Part shown: piece by piece, positions 23,751-32,900 of the stretch
How positions within the stretch are numbered: position 1 is the first letter of the stretch
Layout: each line of letters starts with the position of its first letter
NCBI GenBank assembly: GCA_000787465.1
Contig: JSYX01000278.1
Span: 1-44,044, forward strand
Source: Thermomucor indicae-seudaticae
Lineage: Eukaryota; Mucoromycota; Mucoromycetes; Mucorales; Lichtheimiaceae
Reading direction: 5' to 3'
Length of the DNA stretch: 44,044 nt
The notes under the pieces: generated by a model
Told to the model about the DNA's origin: nothing
Seen by the model: only the letters and a program-made list of their open reading frames with translations
Database searches by the model: none
Translations under genes and position numbers: made by a program

Positions 23751-26290
23751 CACCCCTGCTCAAATTCTGGGCTTTCATCAGGAAAAGGGTTACATATTAC
23801 TTCCTCTTCTTCTTCTTCTTCTTCTTCTTCTTCTTCTGCACGGACTGTACGAATTAACCTCTGGAACCGCTTTCTCAAAGACTTTACTTCAACTTTGGAC
23901 GTTGCACAACCGATCTATCTCAGCGTGGACGTAGACATCTCCTCGAATTTCTCATCATCTCGGTATAACATATCCGTTCACGACAGTTCTCATACGACGG
24001 ACCACTTTACCGGTCCGCTCTGCGAGTTTGACTCGTTCAAGACAAGTGTGACAGACGCTACGCGGCAATCGTTCCAGAAACTGGTGGATATCATACAGCA
24101 GTTTGCGGATGCACAGCGGTACAAAGTTCATGTCGTTGCTTGTTCGTGTCGAGAGCAAGAAGAGGTCGAGTTGGAGCGCGAGGAACGGATGGTGATGACA
24201 AAGTTTTGGCTCGTGTTGGATGCGTTTGCCATTCCGGGTGGTTACATCCGGCAGGACGTCGGGCAAGCGGGCCAGTGCTGCGATAAGGAAATCCATGCAA
24301 TGGTAAAAGTCGCCCAATAGACCAGGAAGGAAAGCGTCTAGCACTTTAATTATTATCAAAAAAGGTTATGTCCAGGAAATCCGGGAAATATTCCACGTAT
24401 TATGGTCGAATACCCACACGAGGTAAAAGGTAACCCTAACGAAAAGATACGGCATTTTGTTCTGCACGATATTCATTGGTGGGGATGCAGTTGATTTCGG
24501 GTACCAAGTCCACTTGGTGGATCTAGCAGATTATCGCGCCACAGTCAGCGCCGAGACGTGGCGAGTCTTTGAAGAAATGGTCAAAACCTTTCGAGAACCT
24601 AAACTACGGTGTCCTATTTCAGCTCCACGCCGCAAGGAGGTGGAGGTAAAAGTAATTCTATGACCTCCCAGGGCCAGGGCGCTAACACTTTCTTGTTGTA
24701 GTGGCATTGATGCGCCATGCACTCTTACGTTTCTTTACACTGAACGGGATTGATGCGCACTGTAAGGGTTCTCCTCCGTCATATTAGCCGAGCACAAAAA
24801 AACAAGAGCGAATATCCTAACAGTTGTGAGGAAGGGTCTGTGACACGGCCAAAACCAGAGATCATTGCCATTACCAAAAAGAAACTCCATAATGTGCTTC
24901 AAGGTGTCGCGCCTCCTGACTTGTGTTTGGATGACACCGATAAAAAGCTCTTTCTGGACTGGTCGCGTGAAAACTTGGAGCGGTATTGGTTGCATGATCC
25001 TATAAAGTATTCAGATGTTGTTGTTATTGATGATCCGCAAGGTAATAATAATAACCTATATGGCTTCTATCCCCCACCCATTTAGCTCACATCTTGACTA
25101 TGCATATAGTCACTGGTCTTATCCCTTATATCAAAAAGTATGCACCTCATGTTCGGATCATATTCCGTTCTCACAGTGAAATCCGTGCTGATCTTATCCG
25201 GCAGTATCCTGAGGGACCTCTAGCAAAGACATGGGAGTAAGTATTAGTTAGTATATCTTGAAAGCGAGAGAGAGAGAGGACTAAGTTTGCCAGTTTTCTA
25301 TGGAACTTGATACAGCCCTCGGATATCTTTATCGCTCATCCGGTCGACAACTTTGTTCCTGACGGTGTCCCAAGACGTAACGTGGTGCTCATGCCAGCCA
25401 CAACGGACCCGCTCGACGGCCTCAACAAGGCGTTATCACCCTATATCCCGTACCATCAGCGCGTCTTTGATCGGATATGTCTTGATCAAGGCGCTTGCAG
25501 AGTCAACTGGGAACGCCCTTATTTCGCCCAGATTGCGCGCTTTGATCCATCGAAAAGCATACCGGACTGCATCAAGGCCTACACACTGCTACGCGACAGA
25601 CTTGCTTCATCATCCCATCCAAATGAAAACATCCCACAGCTTGAACTCTGTAAGTTTTTATTGACATCACGGACCGACACTCAATAGCTTAATACCTACC
25701 AAAAGGTGGCCATGGATCCATCGATGATCCAGAAGGGGACAGTCATCTACGAACAGATACACGACATGATAGCCTCGAACCCGTATGCAGAAGACATCTG
25801 CGTCGCGCGCGCTTACCCCCATCCGACCAACCCTTGCATATGGTCATACATGGCGCCCGGATAGCCATGCAGCTATCGCACCGCGACGGGTTTGAGGTCA
25901 AGGTCACCGAAGCCCTGGCACAAAGGTGTGCTTGTTGTCGCTTACGCCGCCGCCGGCGTCTCACTGCAAATAAAGCACAACGTGAGCGGCTTCCTGGTCC
26001 CTATCGGTGCCGTGGATGAGTCGCGGAACGGCTCCATGCCCTCTTGGCTGATGACGCGCTCCACAAACGCATGAGTGAGGCCGCGCAGAATAACGTGACC
26101 GAAGAGTACTTTACAATACGGAACGCCATGGACTGGCTTCATGTCTTTAATAGAATGACCAAGGACGACGGTCCGAGCCGCGGACTGGATGCAGAGCAAG
26201 CTACGCTGGATCATAACTCGGGTATAGAAAACAATCAAAAGGTTTCTGATTTATGGAGAGAAAAAGTACAGACACCACTCGTCATGACAA
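23751..26290 (+). pseudogene. trehalose phosphorylase (GT4, CCG-9-like), broken by frameshifts
   Basis: Conserved blocks of a retaining GT4 trehalose phosphorylase/synthase appear in order. They run from an N-terminal RYNISVHDSSHTTDHF segment (about 23955), through HEVKGNPNEKIRHFVLHDI, DYRATVSAETW, a TPQGGG and ALMRHALLRF segment, KKKLHNVLQGVAPPD, VVIDDPQ and LIPYIKKYAPHVRIIFRSH. The later blocks are IARFDPSKSIPDCIKAY, CGHGSIDDPEG and GARIAMQLSHRDGFEVKVTEAL. Some neighbouring blocks join through clean introns (after VVIDDPQ, after KTW and after QLEL). Others sit in different frames: breaks fall near 24475, 24605, 24830, 25738, 25815, 25917 and 26018. Several are single-base gains or losses in short runs (for example GGGG at 25738). 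Few in-frame stops have accumulated, so decay looks recent. The true start is unclear; the frame opens after a stop at 23748 through a Ser-coding TCT run. A frame continuing to 26602 may be its tail. Confidence 0.75.
23805..23837 (+). repeat. TTC trinucleotide microsatellite
   Basis: Eleven or so consecutive TTC/TCT units. In the frame of the trehalose phosphorylase relic they would encode a Ser run just before the first conserved block. The tract may be length-variable. Confidence 0.9.
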
Positions 26291-26617
26291 AACACACACA
26301 CATATACCTGTATACCTATGCACACAATCCTTCCCACTATTACTGTGTTCGTATCATATATACACATAGAAAGGGATTTTTATTCCTTCAAGGAGCTTTT
26401 AGACCCACTGGTTTCAGTCGAAGCGCGCCTGGCGATGAATGCCGGGAAAGCCGAAGTGCTACTACTAGACGTGGATTGTCGCGCAAGGGACCTAAGCAAT
26501 GTCGGTTGTCGGGTATATTCCGTCGAACAGCTTGACGATTTGATATGCACTTGGTTGCTGCTGCTGCTGCTGCTGCTTTGTGAAGCTGATGATGACGACT
26601 AAGTTCGACGGACTTGT

Positions 26618-28106
26618 TTAGTATTGCAACAAGGGTGTGAACTTTTCTTTTTCCACCTTTACCTGTTCAGGCTGTGCTCTGCGTTTCTTGGCACTCTCTT
26701 TAAGTTTCTCCCACCGTTCACGGTACTTATTCATTAATGCCTGCTGCTTTTCGTTCTGTAAGCGTAACTGTCGATTCTCTTCCTCCAATTCTTTAATTCT
26801 GGCCACTATTTCTCGGCTCCTGGTAAGTTCGTTCGTTCTTGGCTGTGGCAATGCTGTCATGCGTACCTAAACCGCCTGTTGGAGGACGGATATAGCTTCT
26901 GGCACTCGTAGTACTTGCTGTCAGAAAAGCTGCGGTAGATGAAGCTCGCATGGCGGTATAATCGTGACTTTGCATGATCCTTTTGGCTTGTTTATGTACA
27001 TCATTCCGGAACTGAATAATACTGCTCTTGAGCATATTGCTTTCCTCGGCCGCCTATACAACAACAACACGTCAGCTTTTTACATGCACATAGAAGCTAC
27101 CACTCACAGTTTTACCTTTTCCAGTGACTGTATCCTGCGATTCAACTGCTCAATGTGTTTCTTTAGTCGCTCGTTTTCAGCTGCATACTGGTCGCACGAC
27201 CTGACAGGTAGTTCGTTACACTGAACGCCAACAGAACAGCCTTTTATGGGCCCTTACTGTATTTGTCCTGGGCGATGTTCATGCGGAACAACAAGATAGG
27301 ATTCAAACATGGACCCAGCATCTTCGTCCGCTTCTGCTGTCTTCCATGCAGGCGATGGATTATCGTGTTCATTCAAGGGTACCGACGCAAATGCAACAGG
27401 ATTCGATAACTTGTCCACCAGTGTTTCCACCGCTTTCCAAAACTTGTTGAAGGGATCAGACGCATCTTCTTCTTCTTCGTCCTCATCCTCTTCCTAGCAC
27501 ATGCCATATTCAGCAGATTGACAAAAGACTGACTCTCTCCCGCTCTACACGTACCGAGGGTAACACAGCATAAGAACCACCAATGGCAGGTGTAGAGTAA
27601 CCGTGTCGCTTGTCTGTTGTTGTTGTTGTTGTCGTTGGCAACGCCAAACGAAGCCCTTCCATGTCAAAACTACCCGCGTGTGGTTGTTTCTTTTGGCTTT
27701 TGCGTTGGAGATCTTTGGCTTTGCGTACATGGTCTCGTGAAAGCAACCGTAATGATTCGCGAGCCTAGAATGGGATAATGTGTCCAATCGATGACCATTA
27801 GATTAGGAAAAAAGAGGACTTACCACCGGGTCCTCGGTATACTCGATTGCCTTTTCAAATTGTTCTATAATGACCCTTACGTAAGGCATCACGCTTACCC
27901 GCCTGTCTACAGTTTGGCAACTTTGACTTACCTGCTGCTTGTGAGTGTGCCTCCGCAGCTTTTCCCCACTCTTCTCTGTCTTCGTAATCTTCCGCAGCCG
28001 TTGCATACGAGTGGCCCTGGGGCAAAAAAGCATACTCGTTAACATAGTCAAGACTAGTAGTCAAAGGTCTAAATCGTACAGCGTTGACGGGTGTCTCTGG
28101 TGTCAT
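26618..28106 (-). CDS. Atg38/NRBF2-like MIT-domain coiled-coil protein
   Basis: Seven exons: 28106-27932, 27864-27824, 27764-27555, 27493-27258, 27200-27116, 27053-26919 and 26866-26618, giving 376 residues. The N-terminus (about 30-105) is a three-helix MIT-type domain: SYATAAEDYEDREEWGKAAE, then QAAEQFEKAIEYTED and REsLRLLSRDHVRKAKDLQRK. An acidic, disordered middle follows, then coiled coils (about 225-260 and 310-365) with RIKELEEENRQLRLQNEKQQ and KYRERWEKLKESAKKRR. This N-terminal MIT plus C-terminal coiled coil is the plan of Atg38/NRBF2, the regulator of the autophagy PI3-kinase complex I. I infer that role, helped by ATG9 lying 3 kb away, but other MIT proteins are possible. The last intron is read as GC-AG (26918-26867, donor GCAAGT); a GT-AG choice (GTACTA to ACAG at about 26853) also keeps the frame. 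The start at 28106 is the first ATG of the conserved frame; the frame remains open upstream. Confidence 0.75.
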
Positions 28107-28578
28107 TGCGGAATGGTTCAAGGCAAGTGTGCGCTCACTTTGGGATGCCGCAAGGCTGCTGCATTGTTTCAAACTCCCAAAAAAAGCAATAGCAAAAAGA
28201 CTCGAATTCAAAAGCGTAAGCGAGCGACATATCTCATTGCAGTTTTGACATTTCTTTGGGTAACACACGACTTGTATAGAAGGCTATCCATCTAAATGTA
28301 TTGTTCTTTTCTAACGGCGTTCCTGCACTGGCCATCTCATGAATTGCTCAGGATGCAATTGCCAAAATTGCTCTTTAGCAAAAAAGTTTCTTTTTTCTCT
28401 TCTTAACCCCCCACGTGGGGAGGATGATGATCGCTGACGTTTGCAACGGAACGGAGTTTCTGATTGCCGCGTAATCATTACCGTAATGATGTTGCGGGGT
28501 TTCCTCCGCTGCATTACAAAAGGGCCACCGCCGCGAGGAAAGGCCGAGAAAATAACCTTCTTTTTTTCTACAGTGAAT
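28107..28578. other. divergent spacer between the Atg38-like gene and MGST3
   Basis: A 472-bp promoter region for both flanking genes. It contains a self-complementary CCCCCACGTGGGG at 28409-28421, with a CACGTG core of the kind bound by bHLH factors. A T-rich tract ends at the MGST3 start. No coding signal is seen. Confidence 0.5.
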
Positions 28579-29191
28579 ATGGGAGCTATTTTGATTCCTT
28601 CTGAATACGGCTACGTAAGAAGAGAAGATAACAGAGAGGGACAGGATTTGTATTCACCACAACAAACAAAACAGGTGCTTACTTCGCTGGCTGCCAGTGC
28701 TCTTTATCTGTTTGCATTGGGTGCTCAAACCGGCAAGTACCGCCGTGCAGCTGGTGTGCCTTATCCTTATGGTAAATTTTTCCACCCAAAGATCTTGTTT
28801 ATGATTATTATTGACTTTGTCGTTCGTATACAGCCTATGCTGAAAAAGCCGAAGCCGAAAAAGACCAAAAGAAGCATCTTTTCAACTGTGCCCAGCGCGT
28901 CCATCAGGTAAAGAAAAGAAATAGAACGACGAAAACCGAAGTTAATTTTTTTCTATACAGAACACGCTCGAAATCTTCCCAGTCTATTCGACGTTGCTGT
29001 TGATTGGTGGTATTCGTCACCCAGTGGGTGCCGCTGTGGCCGGAGCTACATGGCTTGTGGGTCGGATTGCTTTTGCTTCGGGTTACATGAGCGGTGAACC
29101 CAGCAAACGGATGCGTGGCGTGTTTAGCTACTTTGGTCTCTTGGCTCTCTTGGGAATGACGGGTTCCAGCCTTTATGCTCTCTTGATGTAA
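28579..29191 (+). CDS. microsomal glutathione S-transferase 3-like MAPEG protein
   Basis: Four exons: 28579-28614, 28675-28771, 28834-28907 and 28961-29191, giving 145 residues, normal for the family. Four hydrophobic helices are visible. The MAPEG fingerprints are the loop NCAQRVHQNTLEIFPVY after helix 1 and GGIRHPVGAAVAGATWLVGRIAFASGY across helices 2-3. MGST3-type enzymes sit in the ER membrane and conjugate or reduce lipid hydroperoxides with glutathione. The start at 28579 gives the usual short MGAILIPSEYGYV leader; the upstream open frame is not conserved. The GT-AG introns all keep phase. The gene lies 187 bp before the GT49 gene on the same strand. Confidence 0.93.
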
Positions 29192-29378
29192 TAATAGTTC
29201 TTTAATTTTTTGCGTAAACAATAGCTTGGAAACAAAAAACTACTTTGATGTCCCCTTGAAGAAGTCCATCTGACATGAAATAGAGAGGCATCCACCAGTT
29301 GATATGCTTTCGAAATTGCTTTGGCCAGAGTGAAATCAGTCTTTTGGAGTCCCGCTTCACTGTCTAATTGACAAGCTG

Positions 29379-31137
29379 ATGAGCAGACGCCTGAGCACAT
29401 GCAGGACGTCGTCCCCAACACCCGAACGGACATTGTCACCTGTCTATTTCTCGGCTAGACGACATTATCATCGGTCAAAACCGAATGCGGTAGTCGTAGT
29501 AGACAGTGCGCGATCGTTGAGAAATGTCCTTGCGGGCGCGGTCATTGCTGTCGGCGTAATGGTTTTGTTTTGGTTATTATTGGGACGCGAGGAGGAGAAT
29601 GTTGTTGTTGGTCTGGGGGATCAGCCGGATTACGACAGACTCCTTGGAAAACGGCAATGCACAGCAACGTTATGCAACACGCAGGGGTATTGTTCAGAGT
29701 GGTACCCGCAACAGCATTATCCGGCTTCGGCACTTCAAGAGAAGCAAGTGTATCGAGACGTAAAGACGATCGGGGTGGATCTGGGGTGCGAGCTGCTGGT
29801 GAAAACGGCGGGTGAGGGTGGTGCCTGGATGACCGTGACATCGGGTAGAACGGATTGTACTGCATCCAACTGCCAAGACGTTGTCGAGATGGATCTGAAG
29901 GGTAAAGAGACAATAACTGGGTTCGATATCAAGGTTTTACTTACAGGGAAAAGCAGGTGACTTGTATATACTCGCATCGCAACTGAAGCAACTTTTGGCA
30001 GGTAAACGAGTCATAATAATAATAATAAGCTCGCATGAACAGTAGGTTTTTAAATTCAACGTTAGATCCTGTGCAGTTGGAACAAGAGCTGTTGGTTTCA
30101 TTTATGGGGGAGGAGCAGCAGCAACGACAAGAACAAGAATTGACGCTTGTTTCCCAATTTTCGGTAAATCGGCTGGAAACGTTTGCCAAAGTGATTGAGA
30201 ACTGGGCTGGTCCTATCTCTATTGCAATGTAAAGAGAACCCCTGCTTTCAAACAGACTGACACCCCAACCAACCCACTTTGCTGCAGATACTTGACAGAA
30301 CCCAACGACATCCTAAAACTCAAATCCTACTTTGCGGTGCCCGCCAATCTCTACTTGTATTCGCGAGCCAATATCGTGATCCTCAAACCGAATTATGCCG
30401 ACCCGGATCACTTGAAGTATCCCATCAACCATTTACGAAACCTTGCGATCTCGGTCTCCACCAGCTCCCATATCCTTGTGATCGACGCGGACTTTGTTCC
30501 ATCCCTCAACCTATACGAGCACGCACGGACCTCGATCTTGCCGACCTTACCTGAAAAGACCGCGGTGGTCGTACCCTGTTTCGCGATCCGCGAGTCTCAC
30601 GGTGACGATCCGCTGCCTGCCACACCCAGCGAGCTTGCACGACTTGTGAAGCAGGGTATTGCCTACGTGACGGACCCGAACGCGGGCCACGGACCGACCC
30701 TGGGCGTACCGCTCAGTCTTTCTGCTGCTGGTGCAACGATGTTGTATGAAGTGTGCTACGAGTCGCAATGGGAGCCCTACTATATTGTCTCGAGAGACGC
30801 AGCGCCGTTGTACGATGTCCGGTTTTTAAACCAAGGCGGTGACAAGCAGTCGCATGCGCTCCAGTTGAACGCGTTGGGATTTCGGTTCCTTGTAAGCGCT
30901 GAGGTGTTTATGCTCCACAAGGACCATTCCAAGTTGCAGTGGCCTGGCGGTGGCTTCAGCGCGTCGCAGAAGGAAGCAGAGAAGACGAATGAATGGAGTT
31001 ACTTTGACGGGTTTATGCGTGAAATGGAAGCGCTGTATGGCCGGTATGTTCGGTGGCCAAGAGGATGTAGTGCGAATGCGATTGGGTGGCAAGCTCAGCA
31101 GAGAAGTTACCTTGGAATAGCAGCTGGAGTTGCTTGA
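29379..31137 (+). CDS. GT49 (LARGE/B4GAT1-type) glycosyltransferase
   Basis: Three exons: 29379-29956, 30043-30228 and 30288-31137, giving 537 residues. It is a type II Golgi-style membrane protein: a basic cytosolic tail, one helix (about residues 49-68, AGAVIAVGVMVLFWLLL) and a luminal domain. The catalytic part (about 230-530) has WAGPISIAIYL, YPINHLRNLAI, the DxD metal/sugar-nucleotide motif in VIDADFVPSLN (about 318), YESQWEPYYIV and FLNQGGDKQSHALQL with HKDHSK. These are GT49 landmarks, shared with the glucuronyltransferase domain of LARGE. The donor and acceptor in fungi are not known to me. The 192-residue first exon is a Cys-containing luminal stem of unknown role. It converges on the phosphoesterase gene with only 62 bp between stops. 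Confidence 0.85.
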
Positions 31138-31199
31138 CAGTCGACCAGCGACTGGGCAAAAAAAAGACTTTTTTTATTTGTAAATAAATAAATAAATAT
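31138..31199. terminator. shared bidirectional 3'-end/polyadenylation region
   Basis: Between the convergent stops of the GT49 gene and the phosphoesterase gene lie only 62 bp. They contain a run of overlapping AATAAA-type signals on the plus strand (31181-31197) and TTTATTT on both strands. Both mRNAs probably end in or across this stretch, so their 3' ends may overlap. Confidence 0.45.
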
Positions 31200-32254
31200 C
31201 TATAGATCGAAAGGAACAGCGTCCTTGTCGTGCTGGCCGAGGTCACCCAGGTCCCACTTGAACGATGATTAGCCTAGGAAGGAAGGAAGGAACGAATTTG
31301 GACAGTAGCACACTTACGTTGTCTTCAATGGTGCGCAAAAGCGAGTAATGGTTATATACTTTGTTATCCTTGCGAGACTTGTTTGACCTTTTAAAGTCGG
31401 GACCAAAGAGGACAGTAAAAACACGGTTCTTTTTGGTGTTACTGTCGTCCTCATCAAAGGTAACGACGAACATGGTGTTCTTGCTCAAGGCCGGCTTCTT
31501 GATGCGAGGTTCCAAAAAGCGCTTGAGCCATTTGGATCCGTATGCCATGTTTGTATCGTGTGCGTCGTTCTTGAGCTAATATAGGGTTAACTTTTACTTA
31601 TCAGACTACTTCAGTCGACGGGGGTGTTTACTTACATTGGGAGTATAAAAGACGTACTGAGGTACCTGGTCCTTTTGAATATCCTTGTCCAATTCTTGGC
31701 TATTGACAATATGGGCGCACCGGTTCTTGTCCTTTTGGATGTTGTTGTAGGACATGAAAGGGTTGTGCTTGCGTGCATAATCGCCAATGTCCATTTGCTT
31801 GTTGCATCCGCCAGGGTATTGTTCCTGATACGTCTTCCATGAGATGTTCTTGGCTTCCAAGAGATCCACAATGTTTTTCCGGTCAATATTGGATTCGTCG
31901 TCTTGATGGGTGCCTTCTGTTGAGCCGCTGGTCATGGCGATCTAATAAAGATGATTGTGAGTGAGTACATGGCTTGCAAAAGCAAAAGGGAGGGGGAACA
32001 CTTGCGTAATTGGGCTGGGAAGGATGCGTCGTGGCACGGTAATTGGTAAGAACGACACCATTGTGCCGCTGAGCCAGTGTCTTGAGATACTTGTCTTTGG
32101 CTGCCGTGTCGTAATCCTTGTTCTCAAAGACGATAATAAACACACGGTCAAAGTATTTGCCAGGCACAATGGATCGGGATTCCTGAACCGGTGATGCCAA
32201 GCAGCAGCAACAGGCAGCAGCAGCAACCAATGCAAAGAGAGAGAAGAACTTCAT
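31200..32254 (-). CDS. secreted phosphoesterase / acid phosphatase family protein
   Basis: Four exons: 32254-32006, 31941-31636, 31575-31318 and 31256-31200, giving 289 residues. It has a signal peptide with an Ala/Cys-rich core (about 3-20) and then the phosphoesterase (PF04185-type) fold. Visible motifs are VFIIVFENKDYD with the nucleophile-region Glu/Asn, THPSQPNYIAMTSGS, YTPNLKNDAHDTN and FVVTFDEDDSN as metal ligands, and a terminal WDLGDLGQHD. Fungal relatives are secreted or wall-bound acid phosphatases/phosphodiesterases. The first intron (32005-31942) needs a GC-AG boundary: TAC|GCAAGT joins to TTAG|ATC and restores the conserved QPNYIA. The alternative GT site would delete that motif. 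A TATA-like box lies 43 bases upstream of the start. Confidence 0.9.
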
Positions 32255-32296
32255 GATATCTTAGAGAAGGACCCGGGGATGACTGTCGGTCGGTTG

Positions 32297-32303
32297 TTTT
32301 ATA
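32297..32303 (-). promoter_or_regulatory. TATA-like box of the phosphoesterase gene
   Basis: The minus strand reads TATAAAA about 43 bases before the start codon at 32254, within a GTATAAAAC context. It is a plausible core promoter element, judged by sequence and position only. Confidence 0.45.
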
Positions 32304-32412
32304 CAGGCCTTGAACAATTAACTTGCAGTGCAGCCGATGCACTTGAACAAGCACCCTTTCTCATTCCAGTAGCTAGTTTAATTACTGCAGCAATCCGGAA
32401 TGAAATAACGGC

Positions 32413-32444
<32 letters not shown>

Positions 32445-32465
32445 CAGGAACCGGCACCAGGACAA

Positions 32466-32647
32466 CTCCCGCGCGTCGTATCGCTAGGGTCCGTGACAGA
32501 ACAACTCAATCTGCGATTCCTGTATCCAGTATACAGACGCCTGGAAAACCGCGTGTATTCAGAGCTATATCGAATATATCAAATATCGATCTATCGCGTG
32601 CGGATCCTCCAAGTAATATGCATGAACCCCAAATGAGACTTGGGCCG
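32466..32647. repeat. dispersed repeat copy B
   Basis: This shares, in the same order and orientation as copy A at 9043-9338, the blocks CCCGCGCG, TAGGGTCCGTGA (32485-32496), CGCCTGGAAAA (32538-32548), an ATATCA-ATATCGAT stretch, TCGCG-GCGGAT (32594) and CTTGGGCC (about 32640). Spacing between blocks differs by up to 30 bp, so the copies are old and indel-rich. No coding capacity is seen. Confidence 0.55.
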
Positions 32648-32835
32648 CATAATACCGAATTCTTCACCCACCCACCCCCAAGGAATTACCTTGCAGAACA
32701 ATCGACTGGCGTCACTTTTAGATGATTTACGTGATACATTGTGATCTCGACGGAAGCAGTAAAAGCAGAGTATGATCTATCTCATATACGGACAATCTGC
32801 CGGCTCTTTTGTTTCGGTTTTGGGCACGTACAAGA

Positions 32836-32843
32836 TATATAAA
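32836..32843 (+). promoter_or_regulatory. TATA box of the CoA ligase gene
   Basis: TATATAAA lies 57 bases upstream of the ATG at 32901, the expected distance for a fungal TATA promoter with a short 5' UTR. Confidence 0.55.
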
Positions 32844-32900
32844 CGAGCAGAGTTGACATGGCAGTTTTGAAACAAAGGCCATTCATTCAATTCATCCATT

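Larger units (their letters stand above)
32255..32900. other. divergent promoter region with dispersed repeat copy B
   Basis: A 646-bp region between the phosphoesterase (minus) and CoA ligase (plus) genes. It holds the phosphoesterase TATA-like box, an AATAAT microsatellite at 32413-32444, dispersed repeat copy B and the ligase TATA box. No coding signal is seen. Confidence 0.6.

Noticed and set aside
26318..26602. Plus-strand ORF (FKELLDPLVSVEARLAMN...) as a separate gene after the trehalose relic
   Set aside because: It could be the tail of the broken gene or chance; it has no start context, ends in a Leu microsatellite and matches nothing I recognise.
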